From a bacterium (lineage in GTDB: Bacteria; Margulisbacteria; Marinamargulisbacteria; SXXA01; JAHFDB01), in NCBI GenBank assembly GCA_023249195.1, contig JAHFDB010000007.1, positions 1-42,012 of the forward strand: 42,012 bases of DNA, written 5' to 3'. Numbering within the stretch: the stretch's first letter is position 1; each line of letters begins with the position of its first letter. The position numbers and the translations under genes were made by a program. Below the pieces are notes generated by a model. The model had not been told where the DNA came from and searched no databases. It saw nothing but the letters and a program-made list of their open reading frames with translations. Shown piece after piece: positions 20,269 to 27,682 of this stretch.

Positions 20269-20796
20269 CTAAAATTTTGCTTTCACGTTTAAACACCAAA
20301 CAACCCACTTTGTACCCAAAATCCATCGAATCACACGCCATTGCTCAATTTTGGTTTTCCATTTTAAACGGTATTGCCCCACTGCCCACAAAATCAAAAA
20401 ATAGAGAGGAATCGCCCCTAAAACAGCCAAGACCATACTGCCCATCATCACCGTGTTGTTAAACCGGGTATACGGTATCAGGGGAAGGTTATACAGCACA
20501 CTCCACATGGGCTTTAACCACGCAACCTGAGTTAAAACATAGGTCCCTACCTTGCCCGCAAGAGGGTCTAATCCGAAAGAAAGAAGACTTGTCAGTAAAA
20601 TACCCAAAAGCCCAAACCCCAAGTTCACATTGACCAGATACAACACAGCCATAATGGTAAACGAATAAAAGACATTAAAGGGAACCCACCCCACAAAACT
20701 CCCCAAAGCAAACCCCGCGGCCAACTGACGAGGAGAATCCTTAGAGTGAAGGGCCGAAACAATAGACTGTAATTGGGAAAGAAGCCAAAATATCAT
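20269..20796 (-). CDS. TIGR03546-like inner-membrane protein
   Basis: DSPRQLAAGFALGSFVGWVPFN followed by multiple TM segments (DUF2062-like); paired with the TIGR03545-like gene. Confidence 0.65.
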   Translation of the reverse strand: MIFWLLSQLQSIVSALHSKDSPRQLAAGFALGSFVGWVPFNVFYSFTIMAVLYLVNVNLGFGLLGILLTSLLSFGLDPLAGKVGTYVLTQVAWLKPMWSVLYNLPLIPYTRFNNTVMMGSMVLAVLGAIPLYFLILWAVGQYRLKWKTKIEQWRVIRWILGTKWVVWCLNVKAKF

Positions 20797-20910
20797 ACGT
20801 TTAAAAAGGGTAACATAGTCGGGTATTATTTTGAATCATTTGACGAATCAACCCCTCAAAAGGTAGTCTTTCCCATCCATAAACTTTATTTTTCTAACAG
20901 GAGTACAAAC

Positions 20911-21222
20911 ATGAAAAAAACCCTAATTTTAAGTATGAGTTTAGCCCTATTAGGTGTCGCTTCAGCAACCTATGCTATCGACCTATCTGGACTCGGAAAA
21001 CCGGAAATCAAGGCTGCACTAGACGAAGTAAACACTAAAAAAGCAGCCCTTATTCAAGTAGGAAAAGAAGCCAAAACAGAAGCTGCGGCAACAGTAGGGC
21101 TCACTCAAAAAACAGAGTCTCCCGCAAAAAACATAGCCAAAACACCCACCCCAAACAAATCCACTACCAAAACAAAGACAAAGACGCAATCTAAATCTGC
21201 AACAGCAAAGAAAAAAGCTTAA
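20911..21222 (+). CDS. Small secreted Lys/Thr-rich protein of unknown function
   Basis: RBS (aggag) then ATG; signal peptide MKKTLILSMSLALLGVASATYA; low-complexity KSTTKTKTKTQSKSATAKKKA tail. Confidence 0.6.
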   Translation: MKKTLILSMSLALLGVASATYAIDLSGLGKPEIKAALDEVNTKKAALIQVGKEAKTEAAATVGLTQKTESPAKNIAKTPTPNKSTTKTKTKTQSKSATAKKKA

Positions 21223-21244
21223 GCCTTGCTTCAATATATGAACC

Positions 21245-21268
21245 CCATCCTGTATAATTGCAGGATGG
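21245..21268. repeat. Perfect 8-bp inverted repeat CCATCCTG-tataattg-CAGGATGG
   Basis: Read directly; contains TATAAT in the loop and an in-frame ATG (21265) in the right arm. Confidence 0.6.
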
Positions 21269-21552
21269 TTGAACCCTTGGAAAATCAAACACCCACCAAG
21301 AAACCACGCAATAGTGTGCTAATCAATTGCCTTATTTTTGGGGCCTATGTCATTGTTTTTGGATCCCGCCTAGATAGACTCAGCGGATCCCTTTTTATTC
21401 ATGCCAGCATTTTAATGATTCTTTCCCTGATTGCGTTTCGTCGGGGTCGTAAAAACAAACAAAAGACGCAAGCCTTGCAGTATATACTCATGGCACTTGG
21501 CCTGCTGATCATCGGGTTTGGAACGTGCACCGTTTTAGCAAGCTCATTTTAA
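21265..21552 (+). CDS. Small membrane protein of unknown function, upstream of the radical SAM gene
   Basis: In-frame ATG at 21265 (alternative 21238); hydrophobic segments VLINCLIFGAYVIVFG, LFIHASILMILSLIAF, YILMALGLLIIGFGTCTVLA. Confidence 0.55.
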   Translation: MVEPLENQTPTKKPRNSVLINCLIFGAYVIVFGSRLDRLSGSLFIHASILMILSLIAFRRGRKNKQKTQALQYILMALGLLIIGFGTCTVLASSF

Positions 21553-21556
21553 ACCC

Positions 21557-22951
21557 ATGATAACTGATTCCTCAGAAATAGTACTCAAAAACACGACCAG
21601 TCGTTGCCACGTCTGCCGAAAACTCAAACCCGCACAGGTCATCAAAACAACCCTCAATGGACAGGAACAAATTCTCATGCGGCGCCACTGCGATTGTCAT
21701 GGCACCCACGAGTTTGTTATCGCCTCTGATGCCCGATTTTACTGGCTTGCCAAGGGAAACCCCCTCAATACAGGGTGTGGATGCGGACCGACATGTTCAC
21801 CTGCCGGCGAGGGAAAAGAAGGTTTTTTAGGTGACAACGCCCTCAATGAGGCGAAAAAAGGGACCCTAGAGGCACTATCCACCTGCCTCGCTTTGATTGA
21901 AATTGTAGATTCCTGCAATCTTGCCTGCCCCACCTGCTTTGCAGATTCTCCGGTAGGGGTTCGTGATGCCAAGTTAAAATACCATTCTTTTGATACCCTC
22001 ACCGCTCGTATTCAAGGCGTACTTGACCGAAAAGGGCATATCGACATTCTCCAGTTTTCAGGAGGAGAACCCACCCTTCATCCTGATTTTTTCCGACTAG
22101 TAGCATGGGTGCGGTCAAACCCTGGAATCGATTATCTGTTAATCAATTCTAACGGCATTCGATTTGCAAAAGAGCCTGCATTTCTTGAAGAAATGGGCCG
22201 TTTATATCGCCAATACGATAACATCCAACTTTACCTCCAATACGATGGTCCTCAAGAAGCCGGACAAATAGAACTGCGTGGAACTGATCTGCGCGATATG
22301 CGGCTAGAAGCCATCCAAAATTGCGAACGTATCGGCCTGCCTCTCACATTGGCCATGACAGTCACCGAGGAAACCCTGCCTTATCTTTGGGAAACCGTTC
22401 TTTTCGCTCGAAAATTCAAGCACATCCGCGGCATCGGGTTTCAACCCCTATTTCTATCTGGAAGAACCTCGGTAAAAAGGGCAGGCCCACTGCCTCAACC
22501 CCTCACCACTGCCGATATTTTATTGGGACTCAATAATCAATCTCAAGGAGAACTGTCTCTTGACGACTTCACCCCACTTCCATGTGGCGACCCCAATTGT
22601 GCCACTATCGGATGGCTATTTCGCATGAACGACACCTATTATTCGCCTTCAAAGTTTGGGGTAGATATCGCCGCACTTCAATCAAGTTTACCGGACAGAG
22701 TCCATTACACGATTGAAGACCTTAAAAAATGCGGTTGTGACAACACCCCTCTAGGGGATTTAATGAAATCATTCGAGGCTACAGAATCCAATGCTTTTCG
22801 ATTATTTGTGAAGCCTTTTATGGATGAGCGCACCTGGGATGAAGACCGTATTGATCGGTGCTGCACACATGTGATTCGACCTGATGGACAACTCGATTCC
22901 TTTTGCCGCTATTATTTTGGATCTGTTGCAGAAAATTCAGGATGTTGCTAA
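21557..22951 (+). CDS. Radical SAM protein of the Tes-like (GDGT/tetraether lipid synthase-like) group
   Basis: CNLACPTCFAD (CxxxCxxC), LQFSGGEPTLHPDF; N-terminal CHVCRKLKPAQVI...RRHCDCHGTHEF and LPCGDPNCATIGWLF Cys motifs outside the SAM core. Confidence 0.75.
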   Translation: MITDSSEIVLKNTTSRCHVCRKLKPAQVIKTTLNGQEQILMRRHCDCHGTHEFVIASDARFYWLAKGNPLNTGCGCGPTCSPAGEGKEGFLGDNALNEAKKGTLEALSTCLALIEIVDSCNLACPTCFADSPVGVRDAKLKYHSFDTLTARIQGVLDRKGHIDILQFSGGEPTLHPDFFRLVAWVRSNPGIDYLLINSNGIRFAKEPAFLEEMGRLYRQYDNIQLYLQYDGPQEAGQIELRGTDLRDMRLEAIQNCERIGLPLTLAMTVTEETLPYLWETVLFARKFKHIRGIGFQPLFLSGRTSVKRAGPLPQPLTTADILLGLNNQSQGELSLDDFTPLPCGDPNCATIGWLFRMNDTYYSPSKFGVDIAALQSSLPDRVHYTIEDLKKCGCDNTPLGDLMKSFEATESNAFRLFVKPFMDERTWDEDRIDRCCTHVIRPDGQLDSFCRYYFGSVAENSGCC

Positions 22952-23700
22952 GCCTTCCGTCCATCATACGACTCCCCTTACCTATTCACCACATCACCGA
23001 CATTCTGTCCTTTTATCTGGGCTATCGCTATTACCTTTCTCTAAGAAAACGGTATGGAGACACCCTCCCCGACACCCACAGAAATATCCTTATCATTGGG
23101 GCCGCATTCGGAGCTCTAATCGGATCTAGACTTCTTGCTTCTCTAGAGAATTTACACGCTTTTTTCAACCCACCCTCTTTACTCTATTACTATGCCAACC
23201 AAACCATTATTGGAGGGATCATTGGAGGGATCATTGGGGTAGAAATTACTAAAAAAACAGTCGGAATCAGACCTTCCACAGGAGACCTTTTTGTCTTTCC
23301 TTTAATGCTTGGAATCGCAGTAGGCCGAATAGGCTGTTTTTTAACCGGAATATCCGACGGAACAACGGGAATACCCTCAAAGCTGCCATGGGCTCTGGAT
23401 CAAGGAGACGGAATCATGCGTCATCCCACTTCACTTTATGAGATTCTATTTCTGGGATTTCTAGCAATCGTTTTAAAACAACTTTCTCAAAAAAAAGCCC
23501 TCAAAAATGGGGTTTTATTTCGACTATTTATCATTTTCTATTTTTTATTCAGAACGGGAATCGAGTGTATTAAACCCGTCGAACATGTGCTGTGGCAACT
23601 TTCTGTGACTCAAATAGCCTGCCTCGGAGTTTCCGGATATTATATAACGACTTTATTTAGGGATAAAGCCTTATACACTCCCACCCAGACTCTGTCTTAG
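22942..23700 (+). CDS. Lgt-like prolipoprotein diacylglyceryl transferase family membrane protein (non-canonical)
   Basis: GRIGCFLTGISDGTTG (Lgt signature-like), RHPTSLYEILF, multiple TMs. ATG at 22942 overlaps the 3' end of the radical SAM gene. Confidence 0.75.
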   Translation: MLLSLPSIIRLPLPIHHITDILSFYLGYRYYLSLRKRYGDTLPDTHRNILIIGAAFGALIGSRLLASLENLHAFFNPPSLLYYYANQTIIGGIIGGIIGVEITKKTVGIRPSTGDLFVFPLMLGIAVGRIGCFLTGISDGTTGIPSKLPWALDQGDGIMRHPTSLYEILFLGFLAIVLKQLSQKKALKNGVLFRLFIIFYFLFRTGIECIKPVEHVLWQLSVTQIACLGVSGYYITTLFRDKALYTPTQTLS

Positions 23701-24247
23701 AAAATAAAAATCGGTCGTGGAGCCGATACGGTTGCTCGATCCAAAATTCTATTTTTTGAGGGATCACCCGATAGCCTTGCCAATGAGACGGTCGAGGCAC
23801 CTCTTTTCCCTCATACAACCGCTCTATTTGAGCTGTTTTTTCAATCAAAAAATCTCGACTTTCCAGCAGCTCACTCTGGCTAGACGCAAGGGCACCTATT
23901 TGGCTCATTCTGGGTCGGGTATGAAAATAGACATCCGAATCTTCGTCCGACACGTCTTGGGCAGTCCCCAGAATACGAACCTGTTTCCCCAACGCTTCCC
24001 AGTAAAATACCAAGCTCACTTTTGAACAGTTCTCTAAAGATTTTCCCTTAGTCGATTGCCTGTTCGTAAAAAACACAAATCCCCCCTCAGAAATTCCCTT
24101 CAAAAGCACCATCCGACCCTCAGGAAATCCCTCAAAATTCAGGGTAGACAAACACATCACCGTTGGATATTTAATGTGAGAATTTTGACTTGCTTCTTCA
24201 ATCCAAGCCGCCACTTCCTGAACAGGATCTTGAGTGTCTAGTCTCAT
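23657..24247 (-). CDS. pdxH: Pyridoxamine/pyridoxine 5'-phosphate oxidase
   Basis: EGFPEGRMVLLKGISEGGFVFFTNRQSTKGKSLE, VYFHTRPRMSQIGALASSQSELLESRD, P.HWQGYRVIPQKIEFW, RLHDRFLF. Confidence 0.93.
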   Translation of the reverse strand: MRLDTQDPVQEVAAWIEEASQNSHIKYPTVMCLSTLNFEGFPEGRMVLLKGISEGGFVFFTNRQSTKGKSLENCSKVSLVFYWEALGKQVRILGTAQDVSDEDSDVYFHTRPRMSQIGALASSQSELLESRDFLIEKTAQIERLYEGKEVPRPSHWQGYRVIPQKIEFWIEQPYRLHDRFLFSKTESGWECIRLYP

Positions 24248-24248
24248 A

Positions 24249-24965
24249 CTATTTCTTCCTTTCTATAAGTTGGCATAATTTATGAAAAAGCCGAACATCA
24301 CGTTCTTCAAGTTGCGTACGGTTTAATACACGTCGAAAAAGATTCACAAACTCTTCGGGACCTTTTCTCATATCAATTGGCAAAACGGACATCGTTTCTT
24401 CAAGATGTCTAAACAAAAGATCTACCTCCGATGCTTTAGCCAAATTCCACTCATAAATAGGCGCTTTTTCTGCAGAAGCCAAATAGAGTTCATACGCATA
24501 CAACATAACCGCCTGAGACAGATTGAGGGCAGGATGATCCGATTTACTAGGAATACGGGAAATCCATTGGCATTGGGCCAGTTCTTCATTTGTTAAACCA
24601 TTATTTTCGCGACCAAATAAAATAGCCACTTTAAGACCTGCCTGAGCCATACTTGCAAGGGTTATTCCAACCTCTCTTGGAGCTACAATAGGGGGGTGCG
24701 ACCCTCTTTGCCTTTGTGTGGTGCCAATCACAAGATGCATCCCCTCGATAGCCTCCTCTAATGTCGAAACTTTACGAATCGAGCGAATAACATCCTCTGA
24801 GGCCCATCCGAGCTTAAAGGTCTCCTCAACCATGTAGTCTACAGGGTTTACAAGGGTAATATGTGAAATCCCCATATTCTTGCATGCGCGACATATCGAC
24901 CCAATGTTTCCAGGATGGTGGGGTTCTACAACCACAAAAGTAATCGTCTCTAAAGAAATAGCCAT
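24249..24965 (-). CDS. trmJ: TrmJ-like SPOUT tRNA/rRNA methyltransferase
   Basis: FVVVEPHHPGNIGSICRACKNMGISHITLVNP, FGRENNGLTNEEL, PALNLSQAVMLYAYEL. MAISLE start at 24965 preferred over the longer ORF. Confidence 0.88.
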   Translation of the reverse strand: MAISLETITFVVVEPHHPGNIGSICRACKNMGISHITLVNPVDYMVEETFKLGWASEDVIRSIRKVSTLEEAIEGMHLVIGTTQRQRGSHPPIVAPREVGITLASMAQAGLKVAILFGRENNGLTNEELAQCQWISRIPSKSDHPALNLSQAVMLYAYELYLASAEKAPIYEWNLAKASEVDLLFRHLEETMSVLPIDMRKGPEEFVNLFRRVLNRTQLEERDVRLFHKLCQLIERKK

Positions 24966-24985
24966 GCTCAGCAATGTAGCATATC

Positions 24986-25014
24986 TTGACAAGCCCTTGT
25001 ACATAGGAAATACT
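24986..25014 (+). promoter_or_regulatory. Putative promoter of the bufferin-like precursor (TTGACA-N17-AATACT)
   Basis: TTGACA at 24986-24991 and AATACT at 25009-25014, about 50 bp before the precursor ATG. Confidence 0.4.
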
Positions 25015-25062
25015 TTTAGAAAGTTCACCATTATTTTTTTAGTAAAAGGAGTTTTTTTCAAA

Positions 25063-25467
25063 ATGAAAAAACAAAAAATGTTAATGGCTTCAGTAGCTGG
25101 TCTACTTGCAGCAAATTTGATAGTAGGTTCAGTTTTCGCTCAAGCAACTGCAGCCCCAGCTCCATCTCCAGCAGATAAAGCTGTGGAAAAAAAGCTAGAT
25201 GCACCTAAGCCTGCTAAAAAAGGCCATAAAAAAGCAACGAAGAAGGCTGATTCAACTGAAGTAAAAGCCGACGACAAAGCCGCAGACAAAGCAAAAGATT
25301 CTTGCAAAGGCAAAAACGGATGCAAGGGAAAAGATGCTTGTAAAGGCAAAAACGGATGTAAAGGTAAACATAAAGATTCTTGCAAAGGTAAAAACGGATG
25401 CAAGGGTAAAGATGCTTGCAAAGGTAAAGAAGCAAAAGCACCAGAAGGCGCAAAAGCAGCTCAATAG
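25063..25467 (+). CDS. Bufferin-type (BufA2-like) RiPP metallophore precursor, 134 aa, Sec signal plus 7x CKGK repeat
   Basis: MKKQKMLMASVAGLLAANLIVGSVFAQ signal; SCKGKNGCKGKDACKGKNGCKGKHKDSCKGKNGCKGKDACKGK; followed by DUF692, DUF2063 and DoxX genes. Confidence 0.8.
   Translation: MKKQKMLMASVAGLLAANLIVGSVFAQATAAPAPSPADKAVEKKLDAPKPAKKGHKKATKKADSTEVKADDKAADKAKDSCKGKNGCKGKDACKGKNGCKGKHKDSCKGKNGCKGKDACKGKEAKAPEGAKAAQ
25297..25428 (+). repeat. Two 54-bp direct repeats (25297-25350, 25375-25428) encoding DSCKGKNGCKGKDACKGK
   Basis: Aligned by eye: four mismatches in 54, all at synonymous third positions. Confidence 0.85.
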
Positions 25468-25483
25468 GTCCCAGGTTTAATTG

Positions 25484-25520
25484 AAAAATAGCCAAGCAGT
25501 CACGCTTGGCTATTTTTTTT
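25484..25520 (+). terminator. Rho-independent terminator-like hairpin between precursor and MNIO gene
   Basis: AAAATAGCCAAGC-agtcac-GCTTGGCTATTTTTTTT: 13-bp stem with T run. Confidence 0.8.
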
Positions 25521-25536
25521 ACCCCGACAAGGAATA

Positions 25537-26382
25537 ATGATGCCCCCACAAAGAAAAAAATTTAATGTCCCCTACCTAGGCTTTGGAATAGGTCTTCGCC
25601 CTGTACATTACAAGGACCTACTCGAAAACCCACTTAGCGTCGACTGGCTAGAGATTATTTCAGAAAATTTTTTATTAGAGGGGGGCCGCTCGCTTTATTA
25701 TTTAGACGCATTTTGCGAACAGTATCAACTTGTTCCTCATGGGGTATCTCTTTCAATTGGAAGCGCCAATCCATTAGAAGAAACCTATCTGACGAAACTC
25801 AAAAAACTAATCACAAAAACAAAATCACCATGGTTTTCAGACCATTTATGTTGGAGCAACTACAAGGGAAAAAGCTACCACAATTTGATGCCCTTACCCT
25901 ATACAGATGCCATTATCGATTATGTCTCTCAACGTATTCGCATGGTTCAAGATTTTATGGAAAAACCTTTTTTGTTAGAAAATGTCTCTAGCTACGTTGA
26001 ATTTACAGACTCAACCATGCCGGAATGGGAGTTTTTAGTTCGCATCGCCGAAAAAGCAGACTGCGGACTTCTGTTAGATATCAACAATATTTATGTATCA
26101 TCACGCAACCACGGATTTGACCCGCTTGCCTATTTGAATGCTATCCCCCCAGAGCGTGTCATTCAATATCATATTGCAGGACACGATGACAAAGGCAGTT
26201 ATGTGCTTGATTCTCACGATCACCCGGTGCGAGACGAAGTGTGGGAACTCTATGCCAAAGCGATTCCCTTATTTGGGAACACCTCGTTGATGATCGAGCG
26301 TGACGACCACATCCCGCCCTTACCCGACCTATTGAAAGAACTTGAATATGCAAAAAAAATCCACCAAGACGTTACCCGCTAA
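25537..26382 (+). CDS. DUF692 multinuclear non-heme iron-dependent oxidase (MNIO, BufB-like)
   Basis: LGFGIGLRPVHY, VPHGVSLSIGS, SDHLCWS, LLENVSSYV, LLLDINNIYVSSRNHGFD, QYHIAGH, DSHDHPVRDEVW, LMIERDDHIPP. Confidence 0.92.
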   Translation: MMPPQRKKFNVPYLGFGIGLRPVHYKDLLENPLSVDWLEIISENFLLEGGRSLYYLDAFCEQYQLVPHGVSLSIGSANPLEETYLTKLKKLITKTKSPWFSDHLCWSNYKGKSYHNLMPLPYTDAIIDYVSQRIRMVQDFMEKPFLLENVSSYVEFTDSTMPEWEFLVRIAEKADCGLLLDINNIYVSSRNHGFDPLAYLNAIPPERVIQYHIAGHDDKGSYVLDSHDHPVRDEVWELYAKAIPLFGNTSLMIERDDHIPPLPDLLKELEYAKKIHQDVTR

Positions 26383-27190
26383 TCCGACCCCTCCGCCTAT
26401 TCTTGAAACCATTCAAGAATGGATGGGAGACATGGTTTCCGCCCCTTCTTTTGACAAAAAGAAAACCAAGGAAAAAAAGAAAGCCAATCACTTTCTTACC
26501 GCCTCAAATAAACTTTCTTCTGAAGAACGTCTCAATATCTATATCAACGACTATTGGCCCCGCTGTATTGACTCTTTAGCCGAAGATTTTCCAGGACTTC
26601 AACATCTTTTGGGAGAAGCTGGCTTTGAAACATGGATGGAAAAATACCTCACCCAATTTCCCTCTCACCATTTTACCCTCTTTTACCTAGGAGAAGACCT
26701 TTTTTCATTTATGGAAACCCACTATCACGACTCTAATAAAGCCCTTGTTTTAGATTGCATAACCTATGAATGGGCAAAATCTGCCGCCTATTTTCTAGGA
26801 GAAGACCCTCCGTTTAACCCTGAAACACTTTCCGAAGCTCAAAAAAACCGACTGCCTCAATTAGCCCTTCAACTTCAGCCCTTTGTGTTACCTATCGCCT
26901 TAAACTATGACCTGCCCAAATGGTCCTCTAAAGAGTTTGAAAAAGAACCCAAAAAACGCGACACCTATGCCGTCATCTTTAGACAAGAGTATCAGGTAAA
27001 AGAACAACTCATCTCCCATGCTTTTTACAAAGTATTATTACAATTAAAATCAAAAAATAGCCTTGAAAACACCCTAGATACGGTTATGGCCTCCCTCCCA
27101 GAGAAAGACCACAGATATCTAGAAGATAATCTGTTTAATTGGTTCAAACTCTGTGTCCAAAAAGGCTGGATTCGCCATCCTAAAAAATAG
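26348..27190 (+). CDS. DUF2063 family RiPP partner protein (BufC/HvfC-like)
   Basis: EERLNIYINDYWPRCIDSLAEDFPGLQHLLGEAGFETWMEKYLTQFP; start overlaps the MNIO gene 3' end. Confidence 0.8.
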   Translation: MQKKSTKTLPANPTPPPILETIQEWMGDMVSAPSFDKKKTKEKKKANHFLTASNKLSSEERLNIYINDYWPRCIDSLAEDFPGLQHLLGEAGFETWMEKYLTQFPSHHFTLFYLGEDLFSFMETHYHDSNKALVLDCITYEWAKSAAYFLGEDPPFNPETLSEAQKNRLPQLALQLQPFVLPIALNYDLPKWSSKEFEKEPKKRDTYAVIFRQEYQVKEQLISHAFYKVLLQLKSKNSLENTLDTVMASLPEKDHRYLEDNLFNWFKLCVQKGWIRHPKK

Positions 27191-27232
27191 GCTATAATAG
27201 AACAGATCTCTACTCACTCTGAAAGGGTTTTT

Positions 27233-27682
27233 ATGACCAAAATTTCTGCGTTTCTAACGACACTTTTCGAACTACTGTCCTCTAAAAAAGAGTTCATTTT
27301 ATTAATCATCCGCCTCAGCGTCAGTGCTGTTTTTATTCAAACAGGATGGGGAAAACTGGTTCATATCAAGGAAACCACAGCCTTTTTTGAAGTGCTGCAC
27401 ATTCCCTTCCCCTTTTACAACGCGGTTCTAGCTTCTTTAACCGAATGCCTGGGTGGAATTTGTATCGGATTAGGCTTTGCAACGCGTCTGATGTCCATTC
27501 CATTAACAGTGATCATGGCCATCGCCATCATCACTGCACAGTCGGGTGACATTCATTCCATCGCCGACTTTATCCGACTGCAAGAGTGGGACTATATCAT
27601 GTTCTTTTTATTCTTGCTTTTTAATGGTCCAGGCCGATACAGCCTCGACACATTTATTCGGAAAATATTCCCATCTGCCTAA
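27233..27682 (+). CDS. DoxX-family membrane protein
   Basis: LLIIRLSVSAVFIQTGWGKLVHIKETTAFF...LASLTECLGGICIGLGFATRL is typical DoxX. Confidence 0.85.
   Translation: MTKISAFLTTLFELLSSKKEFILLIIRLSVSAVFIQTGWGKLVHIKETTAFFEVLHIPFPFYNAVLASLTECLGGICIGLGFATRLMSIPLTVIMAIAIITAQSGDIHSIADFIRLQEWDYIMFFLFLLFNGPGRYSLDTFIRKIFPSA

Noticed and set aside
23205-23240. Short direct repeat GGAGGGATCATT x2
   Set aside because: Encodes the Gly/Ile-rich TM segment IIGGIIGGIIG of the Lgt-like protein; no need for another explanation.
23657-23700. 44-bp convergent overlap of the Lgt-like gene and pdxH
   Set aside because: Both reading frames are plausible to their stops; short convergent overlaps are common in compact genomes.
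25297-25428. Possible CRISPR-like or minisatellite array
   Set aside because: Repeats are in-frame coding units with silent differences and no unique spacers, so a protein repeat explains them.
25140-25549. Several overlapping minus-strand ORFs with Leu/Phe/Ser repeats opposite the bufferin precursor
   Set aside because: They arise from reading the antisense of the CKGK codon repeat; no independent start signals or family features.
27190-27232. TATAAT just after the DUF2063 stop as a separate doxX promoter
   Set aside because: No convincing -35 at proper spacing; could be chance in AT-rich sequence.
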